A stretch of 64,000 nucleotides of DNA. It comes from Mycolicibacterium komossense. Its GTDB lineage: Bacteria > Actinomycetota > Actinomycetes > Mycobacteriales > Mycobacteriaceae. The position numbers were made by a program, and so were the translations under genes. Of the stretch, positions 8,626-16,980 are shown in pieces; position 1 is the first letter of the stretch; each line of letters begins with the position of its first letter. A model generated the notes under the pieces. It worked only from the letters and a program-made list of their open reading frames with translations, was not told the origin of the DNA and searched no databases. Where the stretch lies: NCBI RefSeq assembly GCF_025822605.1, contig NZ_JACKTY010000032.1, forward strand, positions 62,001 through 126,000, written 5' to 3'.

Positions 8626-9510
8626 CTAACTGGGAGTGAGGCCGAACAACCGGGCGCCGTTGTGGTGGAAAACTCCGCGCAGCCAGTCGTCATCGACCTC
8701 GTCGATGCTGGTCAACGCGGTCATGGCGGTGGCGTAGCCGTAGGGGATGTTCGGGAAATCGCTGCCGAACAGGATGCGGTCGCCGAGGTCACGCAGTCGC
8801 GCCGTCTCGGCGCGGGGGAATGGCATCGTCTCGTCGGCGAACGGGGTGAACACCATGGTGGTGTCCAGTCGGACGCCGGGGTGCTGTTCGCAGAGGTCGA
8901 GGAACTCCGCGTATTCCGGCATGCCCATGTGGGCGATGATCAGGACCAGTCGTGGGTACCGGCGTAGCAGGGCGTGGATGCGGTCGGGCCCGGTGAACTG
9001 GCCGGGCGCCGGGCCGGAGCCGCAGTGGATGACGACGGAGGTGCGGGCATCCTCGATCGTGCCCCAGACATCGTCGAGCAGTGGGTCGTTCGGGTCGTAG
9101 TTGCCGACCTGGATGTGGGCCTTGAAGATCCGGGTGCCGCCGTCGATGGCACTTTTGACGTAGTCGTCGGCGCCGGGTTCGGGATAGAACGTCGCGGTGT
9201 GCAGGCAGTCCGGGGTGGCCGCCGCGAACTGCGCAGCCCACTGGTTGAGCCACGCGGCCATCTGCGGCTTGTGCGGATAGACCAGTGAGGTGAACGCTTG
9301 CACGCCGAACTCGCGCAGGGTGGTGAGGCGGTCGGCTTCGTCGGTGCGGTAGGTGATCGGCCATTCCCGCCCCACCAGCGGACCCGCGGAGTCGAAGTAT
9401 TGCCACACCTTGTCCATCACCGACTTCGGCATGAAATGGGTGTGCACGTCGACGATGCCGGGCAGGCCAAGGGAGGTCCAGATCTGATGGACCGACTCAG
9501 ATTCGTTCAT
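8626..9510 (-). CDS. amidohydrolase-family metal-dependent hydrolase
   Basis: A 294-residue protein of the amidohydrolase-2 family (TIM barrel, ACMSD-like). Metal-binding motifs are visible: DVHTHF near residue 21, VVIHCG, LIIAHMGMPE, and the catalytic Asp region LFGSDFPNIPYG. Family members decarboxylate or hydrolyse carboxylated substrates; the substrate is not predictable here. It starts 20 nt from the divergent tam gene, so the two share a promoter region. It is followed by the glycosyltransferase gene on the same strand. No truncation is seen. Confidence 0.82.
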   Translation of the reverse strand: MNESESVHQIWTSLGLPGIVDVHTHFMPKSVMDKVWQYFDSAGPLVGREWPITYRTDEADRLTTLREFGVQAFTSLVYPHKPQMAAWLNQWAAQFAAATPDCLHTATFYPEPGADDYVKSAIDGGTRIFKAHIQVGNYDPNDPLLDDVWGTIEDARTSVVIHCGSGPAPGQFTGPDRIHALLRRYPRLVLIIAHMGMPEYAEFLDLCEQHPGVRLDTTMVFTPFADETMPFPRAETARLRDLGDRILFGSDFPNIPYGYATAMTALTSIDEVDDDWLRGVFHHNGARLFGLTPS

Positions 9511-9530
9511 CGGTCATAGATGATGTCACC

Positions 9531-10304
9531 ATGCCGATTCCCTGGGACCCTGACGTCTACCTGGCCTTCGCCGATCATCGCGGTCGACCCTTTTACGATC
9601 TGCTGGCCCGGGTCAATGCCGTTCGGCCGCGCCGCGTGGTGGACCTTGGTTGTGGCCCCGGCAACCTCACGCTGAGTCTGAGTAAGCGTTGGCCCGACGC
9701 GACGATGGAGGCGGTGGACAGCTCACCGGAGATGGTCGAGGCGGCCCGTGAGCGCGGGGTCGACGCCGTCGTCGGTGATGTCAGTGCGTGGACGCCTAAA
9801 CCCGACACCGACGTGGTGCTGGCCAATGCGGTGCTGCAGTGGATCCCCGGGCACGTCGAGCTGCTGGTCCGCTGGGCCCGAGAACTCGCCTCAGGCTCGT
9901 GGATCGCGTTCCAGGTCCCCGGCAACTTCGACGCGCCGTCGCATCTGGCCGTCAAGGAGGTGGCGCGGCGGGCCCCGTTCGCGAACCCGTTGCGGGATAT
10001 GCCGTTTCGCGACGGGACGATCGTGCAGACACCCCAGCGGTATGCGGAGATCTTGACCGACGCCGGGTGCACTGTCGACGCCTGGGAGACCACCTATATC
10101 CACGAGTTGACCGGTGAGACACCGGTGCTCGACTGGATCAGCGGCACGGCTCTGACATCGGTCAAGAGCCGGCTGTCACCCGAGGACTTCCAGCAATACC
10201 GCCACCAGTTGGTCCCGCTGCTTGCCGAGGCTTACCCGGCGCGGCCGGACGGCCGGACGTTCTTCCCGTTCCGCCGGATTTTCGTGGTGGCACAGGTCAA
10301 TTAG
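9531..10304 (+). CDS. tam: trans-aconitate 2-methyltransferase
   Basis: A 257-residue SAM-dependent methyltransferase with the nucleotide-binding motif VVDLGCGPGNLT near residue 37, acidic ribose-contact residue in EAVDSSPEM, and the tam signature NAVLQWIPGH. Tam methylates trans-aconitate, a by-product that inhibits the TCA cycle. Length and sequence match the mycobacterial enzyme (Rv0294 in M. tuberculosis, by memory of synteny). In that species the next gene is stf0; here about 14 kb of extra genes lie between tam and stf0. Confidence 0.9.
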   Translation: MPIPWDPDVYLAFADHRGRPFYDLLARVNAVRPRRVVDLGCGPGNLTLSLSKRWPDATMEAVDSSPEMVEAARERGVDAVVGDVSAWTPKPDTDVVLANAVLQWIPGHVELLVRWARELASGSWIAFQVPGNFDAPSHLAVKEVARRAPFANPLRDMPFRDGTIVQTPQRYAEILTDAGCTVDAWETTYIHELTGETPVLDWISGTALTSVKSRLSPEDFQQYRHQLVPLLAEAYPARPDGRTFFPFRRIFVVAQVN

Positions 10305-10378
10305 GGGTAGTCGCTTGCGGAACCATCGGTGCGGTCGACGGGATCCACTGCGACGCCGCAAGTCGCGACGCAGTCACC

Positions 10379-12226
10379 TCACACCGTCGTGATGCCGTAC
10401 TGCTTGAGCCGCCGATAGAGCGACGAACGCGCCAGTCCTAGTGCGCGGGCTGCGTGCACTCGATTGCCGTCGGCATCTCTCAACGCCGCGATGACGGCAT
10501 CGCGGTCGGCCTGCTCAAGCGGTGAGAGCGCGCGTCGTGCGGTGGTGTGGCAGTAGCCGGGCAGATCGTTCTCTTCGATCACGCCGACCGGTCGCTTCTT
10601 GAGCGCGCTGGCGAGAGCCTCTTGGAGTTGGCAGATGTTGCGGGGCCAGGTGTACCGCTCGATAAGTCGCATCGCGTCGGCCGAGACTCGTACCTCCCGG
10701 TGCGGAGCCATGTCCCTGAGTACCCGGGTGGTGATCGCGGCCAGGTCGGCTGTCCGGTGCCGCACTGGAGGCACGATGACCGAGGTCTGGAAGTATGGCA
10801 GCAATTCGTTGAAAGGCAGCCCGGAGTCCAGGCTTTCGGACACGGTGGCGGCGACGGAGACAGGCAGTTCAGTGTCCAGGGCGGCGAGCATAAAGGCACT
10901 GAGCCGCTCGACGCCCTCGGTGCACAGCGTGTCGATATTGCGAAAGATATAGATGGTGGGCACGCTGCTTTCCGCCAGCGAGGCCGCCGGATCGTAGGCA
11001 GTGGCCGCGATGTCGGCGGCATCGAAACTGATGCTGCGGCCCCCCTTCTGCAGGGCATGGAAGACCTCAGTCAGCAGGGTGAACTTGCCGCTCCCCGCTT
11101 CGCCCATCACCAGTAGGGGCTGTCGTTCGCGCAGTCCCGCCTCGATACGCGCGGCCGCCGCCCGCCACGACGCTGTCCTGTTCACGTCGACAGGCGAGCT
11201 TGCCTCCGCCGGGCGGCCGCCCAGGTTGCCGATGCACGACCTGGGACCTCCTGTCGGTGTTGGAAGAACACCGCCATCCGATGGCGGGTGGCGTGGTTTC
11301 GCGGCCCGTGGCGCCGACACGTCGTCGATCACCAGCACCATCCCGGCGGTGTCATTGCCCACCATGATCCGGCTTCCGCGCATGCGCACCGTGATGCCCG
11401 AAGGCATCTCCACTTGATCGTCTACCTCGTCGTGGCGGGCCATCAGGAACCGCGCGTGCTCCTGCAACGCCATCTGGTCGGCGGCATCAAGGAGCCGCTG
11501 GGCCTGGGCATTCATCGTGACCATACTGTCGCCGACGGCCATCACCGCCAAGCGCGAACGCGCGTCGGTGCGCAGATATGTGTCGAAAAGAGCCTGCTGG
11601 CACTGGCTGTGGTCGACCAGCAGTTCGCGTTCGATGTGCCGCGCGGCCGAGCGGACCAACGAGTGCATGAGCGGGCTCGAATGGTCTGCCAGGCTGGACA
11701 TATCGAGGACACCCTCGATGCGTCCAGTGATCGGATCGCGAATCGGTGCGCCCGCGCAGGCGAAAATCTGCAATGCGTCCGCGTAGTGCTCGGGGCCCCG
11801 GATGTGGACCGCTTGCCCGGATTCCAACACCGTGCCGATGCCGTTGGTCCCAGTGTCGGTCTCGGCGTAACCAAATCCACTGTTCAGCGAGACGTTGTCC
11901 AGCAACAACCCAATGGTTCGCGAAGTGTCGGTGCGGCTCAGGATCCGGGCCCGGTTATCGGTCAGCGCCACACTGAGTGCCAGATCCGCCGTCTCGTCGA
12001 TGAGCCGGGTGATCACCGGGGTGGCGCACCGGACCAGCCGCGACGCCACGTCCAAGTCGTCGTGATATTGCGGAACCAGTGCAGTGTTGCCCACTCCCGC
12101 GGACGCGCTGCGGCGCCATGACGCGGCGATGTGGTCGGGGACTCCGTTGGTTGCCTCGGCGCCGGAACTGAGGAATGCCGCACGCGCGGCCGCGATCTCC
12201 AATCGCCGGTTGGCCGAGTCGGGCAT
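10379..12226 (-). CDS. GAF/AAA/Fis-type transcriptional regulator, AcoR/MimR/AcxR-like
   Basis: This 615-residue protein has a GAF-type sensor region (about 60-220), a central AAA-like domain with a Walker-A-like loop GEAGSGKFTL (about 372-381) and a C-terminal Fis-type helix-turn-helix (VHAARALGLARSSLYRRLKQYG, about 588-609). It is built like a sigma-54 activator of the AcoR/AcxR group, but the central domain is degenerate: no GAFTGA loop can be found, and Phe replaces the Ser/Thr after the Walker lysine. Mycobacteria lack sigma-54, and related actinobacterial regulators act on ordinary promoters. It is divergent from the ketone carboxylase operon with a 209-bp gap, so it is the probable ketone-responsive activator. 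Confidence 0.83.
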   Translation of the reverse strand: MPDSANRRLEIAAARAAFLSSGAEATNGVPDHIAASWRRSASAGVGNTALVPQYHDDLDVASRLVRCATPVITRLIDETADLALSVALTDNRARILSRTDTSRTIGLLLDNVSLNSGFGYAETDTGTNGIGTVLESGQAVHIRGPEHYADALQIFACAGAPIRDPITGRIEGVLDMSSLADHSSPLMHSLVRSAARHIERELLVDHSQCQQALFDTYLRTDARSRLAVMAVGDSMVTMNAQAQRLLDAADQMALQEHARFLMARHDEVDDQVEMPSGITVRMRGSRIMVGNDTAGMVLVIDDVSAPRAAKPRHPPSDGGVLPTPTGGPRSCIGNLGGRPAEASSPVDVNRTASWRAAAARIEAGLRERQPLLVMGEAGSGKFTLLTEVFHALQKGGRSISFDAADIAATAYDPAASLAESSVPTIYIFRNIDTLCTEGVERLSAFMLAALDTELPVSVAATVSESLDSGLPFNELLPYFQTSVIVPPVRHRTADLAAITTRVLRDMAPHREVRVSADAMRLIERYTWPRNICQLQEALASALKKRPVGVIEENDLPGYCHTTARRALSPLEQADRDAVIAALRDADGNRVHAARALGLARSSLYRRLKQYGITTV

Positions 12227-12435
12227 GAGAAACCTTCCTGGCAGTGGTGGTCATCACATTCTTGCAGCAATGTGGCCGGACTCAACTGTCCGACTTTTGG
12301 GACACCGCTGACCCTTGAGACATCCGTCACAGTCGTTTGCACGGTCAGTCCATCCGACTCCGAGGCGGCGAAAGCCCGAGCTGACGGACGACGACCCGGG
12401 AATCAACTCCGCCGACAGGGACCCATGGGAGGGCC
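12227..12435. promoter_or_regulatory. divergent promoter region of regulator and carboxylase operon
   Basis: The 209 bp separate the divergent regulator from the carboxylase operon and hold no gene. An imperfect operator-like inverted repeat, TGTCC-N8-GGACA, lies at 12287-12304. It is a candidate binding site for the adjacent Fis-type regulator, though 5-bp arms can arise by chance. A GGGAGGG ribosome site immediately precedes the ATG at 12436. I cannot place a convincing -10/-35 pair. Confidence 0.45.
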
Positions 12436-14349
12436 ATGAATCACCTCATCAACATCGACAACGGTGGCACGCTCACTGATATTTGCGTCTGGGACGGGCA
12501 AGGCTTCTCGTTCACCAAGACACTGACCACCCCATTCGATCTATCCCAGTGTCTCTTCGACGGTATCGAGAAGGCGTCGGCCACGCTCTACGGAGAAAAG
12601 GACCTGGTCCGGCTGCTGCACCAGACCCAGCACATCCGTTACTCGACGACGCAGGGCACCAACGCATTGGTGGAGCGCAAAGGGCCGCCGATCGGGATCG
12701 TGGTCGAAGACCCCACCATCGTCGACGACTTGCGTGTCGGTGCCGAGGCCGAAGCCCTTTTCGATGATCTGATCGGCACTCGGGTCGCCGTAGTCGACCT
12801 CACTATGTCGGCGGAAGACCTCGCCTTCGACGTGGTGCAGAAGGTGAACCAACTCACCACCGACGGCGCAGCACGCATCGTCGTGGTCGGTGAATCCCGG
12901 GAATCTGAACAAATCTTGCGAAATATGTTGCTGCGCAAGTTCCCCCGGCACCTGCTCGGCTCGGTGCCGCTGCTCTACAGCTGGGAACTCGTCGGCGACC
13001 GTCGTCGCGACCGGCGCACGTGGTCGAGCATCCTGAACTCCTTCCTGCATCCGGTGATGGAACGGTTCCTCTACCAAACTCAGCACCGACTGCGTGAGCA
13101 CAAGGTCACCAACCCGCTGCTGGTGTACCGCAACGACGGCGCCTCGTCGAGGGTGTCCAAATCCGTCGCGCTGAAGACGTACTCTTCCGGTCCGCGCGGC
13201 GGGCTGGAGGGCACCCAGGCGCTGGCCAACAGTTACGGATTGACCCACGTGCTGATGATGGATGTCGGCGGCACCACCACCGACGTCGGTTCGGTGACCG
13301 GGGGCGCAATCGCGACCGACGAGCGCGGCGCGATTGGCAATGTGCCGATCTCGTTTCCGATGAGCAACGTGGTTTCGGTCGGCGTAGGCGGTAGCTCGAT
13401 CATCGGGGTCACCGATGGCCGGCTTACCGTGGGACCGCGTTCGGTTGGCGCGGCGCCCGGACCAGCCTGTTTCGGACTCGGTGGCACCGAAGCCACCATC
13501 ACCGACGTCAACCTGCTGCTCGGAGTTCTCGACCCGGGGACCTATCTCGACGGCCAGTTGCATCTCGACGCCGACCGGGCTCGGGCGGCAATCACCGAGA
13601 CAGTCGCAGATCCGCTCGGAATCAGCGTCGAAGAGGCGCTACTGCGGATGGAGACCGCCTATTTCGAGACGATGGCGTCGGCCATCACCGCCCTTGTCCG
13701 TGAGGACACCACGCTGGCCGCGTTCGGCGGTGCCGGGCCGATGAGCGCGTGTGGGGCGGCACGGCTCGCCGGCGTCAAACGCGTCCTGATCCCGCGCCTG
13801 GCGGCGGTGTTCTCGGCCTTCGGGATCAGCTTCTCCGATGTCGGCAAGTCCTACGCGGTCGGTGTGCCCGGCGCGACAGCCGAATCTGCTGCGGCCACCT
13901 ACGACGACTTAATCGTGCGGGCCGAGCGGGACATGTTCCAGGAGGGGTACCAGCTCTCCGACTGCACCGTCGAATGGGTGCTCGCGGAGGAGACTCCAAC
14001 AGGTGACACCGTTGCGACCCGCCCCTACCGGCGCGGGGATCCGGTGGACGCCGGCGCCGTCCAACTGTCGCTGCGGCTCGATGTTGTCGCTGCCCTGCCC
14101 CACCCGGCTCTGATCGGGGACAGCGCGGTCGAACCCGTCGACGCGGTCTCCGACGGGGTCCGACCGGTGCGTTCGGCCGCCGACCGCGTCGACGAGGTGA
14201 GCGTGTACCGCCTCGCCGATCAGGCGCCGGGCGCCCGCGCGGTCGGGCCGGCGATCGTCGAGGGGCCGTTCTTCACCGCCCGTGTGCTCTCCGGGTGGCG
14301 GTTCGACGTCACCTCCAACGGCGACCTGATCCTGACCGATACCCACTGA
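12436..14349 (+). CDS. HyuA-like subunit 1 of ATP-dependent ketone carboxylase (Apc1-like)
   Basis: A 637-residue member of the hydantoinase-A/oxoprolinase family. The ASKHA ATPase signatures are visible: DNGGTLTD near residue 9 and DVGGTTTD near residue 276, plus GTNAL, GVGGSS and GPACFGLGG. It is distinctly shorter and more divergent than the second HyuA-like protein of the operon (708 residues), so the operon encodes two different HyuA-type chains. From memory, this matches the 70-kDa first subunit of acetophenone carboxylase; acetone carboxylase has only one HyuA chain. It starts the operon and is followed by the small subunit after 29 nt. Confidence 0.8.
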   Translation: MNHLINIDNGGTLTDICVWDGQGFSFTKTLTTPFDLSQCLFDGIEKASATLYGEKDLVRLLHQTQHIRYSTTQGTNALVERKGPPIGIVVEDPTIVDDLRVGAEAEALFDDLIGTRVAVVDLTMSAEDLAFDVVQKVNQLTTDGAARIVVVGESRESEQILRNMLLRKFPRHLLGSVPLLYSWELVGDRRRDRRTWSSILNSFLHPVMERFLYQTQHRLREHKVTNPLLVYRNDGASSRVSKSVALKTYSSGPRGGLEGTQALANSYGLTHVLMMDVGGTTTDVGSVTGGAIATDERGAIGNVPISFPMSNVVSVGVGGSSIIGVTDGRLTVGPRSVGAAPGPACFGLGGTEATITDVNLLLGVLDPGTYLDGQLHLDADRARAAITETVADPLGISVEEALLRMETAYFETMASAITALVREDTTLAAFGGAGPMSACGAARLAGVKRVLIPRLAAVFSAFGISFSDVGKSYAVGVPGATAESAAATYDDLIVRAERDMFQEGYQLSDCTVEWVLAEETPTGDTVATRPYRRGDPVDAGAVQLSLRLDVVAALPHPALIGDSAVEPVDAVSDGVRPVRSAADRVDEVSVYRLADQAPGARAVGPAIVEGPFFTARVLSGWRFDVTSNGDLILTDTH

Positions 14350-14378
14350 CCTGCCGTACGGGCAGAAAGGAAGCAATC

Positions 14379-14807
14379 ATGCGAGTCCCGATGACCGAAT
14401 ACCTGCTGATCGACCTGGACACCGAACGCTGGGTGTGTCGGGTGTGCGAACGGGACCTCGGTGACGCAGGAGGCAACTACAAGCCGGGAACCCTGGTCTA
14501 CGACCGTGATCCGCGGGAGATCCACCAGCCGATCATCGATCCGGAGCGCTACGAGTTCACCTTCTCCCCGGATCCGACGTACTGCCGGATCCTCGAGTTC
14601 TACTGTCCCGGCTGCGCAACCCAACTCGAGACCGAATACGTGCCGCCGGGCCACCCCCCGACAGTCGACATGGTCTTCGACCTCGAGGCCCTGCGCAAGC
14701 AGTGGCAGCAGCGCGGTCTCGACGCTGAGGCGGTTTTCAACTACGGGCCGGGAGCGGACGCCCAGAAGTACACCGCTGCGCTCAAAGCCACCGGCCACAT
14801 TCGCTGA
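14379..14807 (+). CDS. small zinc-type subunit of ketone carboxylase (AcxC/Apc2-like)
   Basis: A 142-residue, approximately 16-kDa protein with two CxxC pairs, CRVC (residues 20-23) and CPGC in the middle of the chain, suited to binding one zinc ion. Size, Cys pairs and position fit the small (gamma) subunit of acetone/acetophenone carboxylases. The ATG at 14379 follows an AGAAAGGAAG ribosome site; an open frame extends upstream to 14295, but that lies inside the previous gene. The 708-residue subunit follows after 21 nt. Confidence 0.8.
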   Translation: MRVPMTEYLLIDLDTERWVCRVCERDLGDAGGNYKPGTLVYDRDPREIHQPIIDPERYEFTFSPDPTYCRILEFYCPGCATQLETEYVPPGHPPTVDMVFDLEALRKQWQQRGLDAEAVFNYGPGADAQKYTAALKATGHIR

Positions 14808-14828
14808 TCCAAAGGAGACCTGGCAATC

Positions 14829-16955
14829 ATGAAACGAATTTCCGTCGATATCGGCGGCACCTTCACCGACTGTTTCTTCGTCTGGGACGACCAGTACATC
14901 GAGGCCAAGGCGCTGACCACCCATCACAACCTCGCTCTAGGTTTCAACGAGGCGCTCGATTTGGCCTGTAAGAGAGCCGAACTCGACCGCGGTACCGTCC
15001 TCGCCGAGGTGGATTCGGTGCGTTACGCGACGACACTGGGCACCAACGCCCTGATCGAACGCAAGGGACCGATGGTCGCTGCGATCGTCACCCACGGGTT
15101 CGAAGACACCATCCCACTGTCGCGCGGGCGTGGCTACGGTGAGGGCCTTGACTCCTCGATGCAGCAGAACCTGCCTGCCGCCGAGCGGCCTGATCCCTTG
15201 GTGCCGCGCCGGCTGATCCGCTCGGTCAAGGAGCGGGTGAACTCGGCAGGAAAGGTCGTGGCCCGCCTCGACCCACAGGACGTTCGCAACGTGGTGCGTG
15301 AGCTGGTCGACGCCGGAGCCGAGGCGCTCGTCGTGTCGCTGACGAACGCCACGGAGAACCCTGAGCACGAGTTGCAGATTCAGGAGATAGTCCTGGAGGA
15401 GTTCCCGCTGCATGAGCTGGGCGCAATCCCTATTCTCTTGGGCCACCAGGTTTCTGGTCGCAAAGGTGAGTACGTTCGCGCGACGTCGACGATCGTCGAC
15501 GCGTTCCTACACGAGATCATGTTCCACGCGCTGAGCCAGCTGTCGAACAACCTGCGCGACTACGGTTACGAGAAGCCGATGCTGGTGGTTCACAACTCCG
15601 GCGGTATGGCGCAGATGAACTCCACCGATGCGCTGCAGACCATCCACTCCGGCCCGATCGCCGGAGTTGGTGCGGCGGAGCATCTGTCGAACGAGACCGG
15701 GTTGGGTCATGTGATCTCCACGGACATGGGGGGCACCTCGTTCGACATCGGTCTGGTCCCCGAGGGCGGGGTGAAGCACTATGACTTCCTACCCACCATC
15801 GACCGTTGGCTGGTCTCGGTGCCGATGGTGCACCTGGACACCCTCGGTGCAGGCGGTGGCTCGATCGCCTCCTACGACCGCATCCACGATGCCATCAAGA
15901 TCGGTCCGGAGTCGGCGGGCTCCAACCCCGGACCTGCGTGCTACGACCGGGGCGGGCTGCGGGCCACCGTGACCGACGCCGACCTGCTACTCGGTTACCT
16001 CGATCCGGACAACTACGCCAACGGCTACATCAAGTTGAATCCGAAACGCTCGGTGTTCGCGATCGAGGAAACTCTCTGCGACGAACTGGATTCCGACGTA
16101 CTTGATATCGCCAAGGAGATCAAGCGCGGCGTCGACGAGCAGATGGCGATCGGGATCGGCAAGGAGCTGCGGGTGCGCGGCTACCTCCCCGAGGACTTCA
16201 CAATGCTGGCCTATGGCGGCAACGGACCGCTGCACGCCTGTGGTATCGCCAAACATGCTGGTATCAAACGCGTTCTGGCGCCACCTTTCTCGTCGGTGTT
16301 CTCGGCCCTGGGGGCCGGAAATATGCGGCAACTGCATTTCCACGAGCGCGGTGCGCACGTGGTGCTGTACAACGCGACCAGCCGCGCCCTGTACGACAGC
16401 TATGGCGAGTTCAACGAGATCGTCGCCGAACTTGAGGCATTGGGCCGTGAAGACCTCGTCCGCCAGGGCTTTGCCGCCGAGGACGTCCAGTACCGACTTG
16501 AACTGGACATGCGGTATGGAAACCAGTTGCTCACACAGGCAGTGACTCTCGACATCAATCGAATCAACGGCGTCGGGGACGTGTTGCACGTCATCAAGAC
16601 CTTCGGTGAGGTGTACAGCCACCGGTTCGGCGCGAGTTGCGCGGCCCCCGAGGCCGGCATCAGGGTCGGGACGGTGCGGGTGGCGTCCTACGTCGAGGGT
16701 GACGTCGTGCGCTTCGAATCACTGGAATACGGTGGGCCGCGGTGTATTCCGGTCGCCGTGGGCCGGCGGGCGGCTCATTTCGTCGACACGGACGGCGCCG
16801 TGGACACCCCGGTCTACGACCAGCACGCGCTGACCCACGCGCATGTCATCCCGGGTCCGGCGATCGTCACCACCGAAAACACCACCTTCCTCGTCGAGCC
16901 AGGCTGGCGCCTCGAGCCGACCAGCCAGGGCGCGGTGTGGTTCCTGCAGGACTGA
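14829..16955 (+). CDS. HyuA-like subunit 2 of ATP-dependent ketone carboxylase (AcxA-like)
   Basis: A 708-residue hydantoinase-A family ATPase subunit. The N-terminal phosphate motif DIGGTFTD (about residues 7-14) and the second motif DMGGTSFD are intact, with LGTNAL, IHSGPIAGV, LGAGGGSIA and GPACYDRGG all as in acetone/acetophenone carboxylases. Its length is close to that of the HyuA-type chain of acetone carboxylase. Role: ATP hydrolysis to activate ketone and bicarbonate. It overlaps no neighbour and is followed by the HyuB-type subunit after 25 nt. Confidence 0.85.
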   Translation: MKRISVDIGGTFTDCFFVWDDQYIEAKALTTHHNLALGFNEALDLACKRAELDRGTVLAEVDSVRYATTLGTNALIERKGPMVAAIVTHGFEDTIPLSRGRGYGEGLDSSMQQNLPAAERPDPLVPRRLIRSVKERVNSAGKVVARLDPQDVRNVVRELVDAGAEALVVSLTNATENPEHELQIQEIVLEEFPLHELGAIPILLGHQVSGRKGEYVRATSTIVDAFLHEIMFHALSQLSNNLRDYGYEKPMLVVHNSGGMAQMNSTDALQTIHSGPIAGVGAAEHLSNETGLGHVISTDMGGTSFDIGLVPEGGVKHYDFLPTIDRWLVSVPMVHLDTLGAGGGSIASYDRIHDAIKIGPESAGSNPGPACYDRGGLRATVTDADLLLGYLDPDNYANGYIKLNPKRSVFAIEETLCDELDSDVLDIAKEIKRGVDEQMAIGIGKELRVRGYLPEDFTMLAYGGNGPLHACGIAKHAGIKRVLAPPFSSVFSALGAGNMRQLHFHERGAHVVLYNATSRALYDSYGEFNEIVAELEALGREDLVRQGFAAEDVQYRLELDMRYGNQLLTQAVTLDINRINGVGDVLHVIKTFGEVYSHRFGASCAAPEAGIRVGTVRVASYVEGDVVRFESLEYGGPRCIPVAVGRRAAHFVDTDGAVDTPVYDQHALTHAHVIPGPAIVTTENTTFLVEPGWRLEPTSQGAVWFLQD

Positions 16956-16980
16956 CCGGACAACAAGAACAGGATCAATC

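Noticed and set aside
10305..10378. Imperfect inverted repeat between tam and the regulator
   Set aside because: The arms (about 10309 and 10370) need a bulge and a large loop, too weak to call a terminator.
11288..12121. 277-residue plus-strand frame opposite the regulator
   Set aside because: No family features and fully antisense to a gene with clear HTH and GAF parts.
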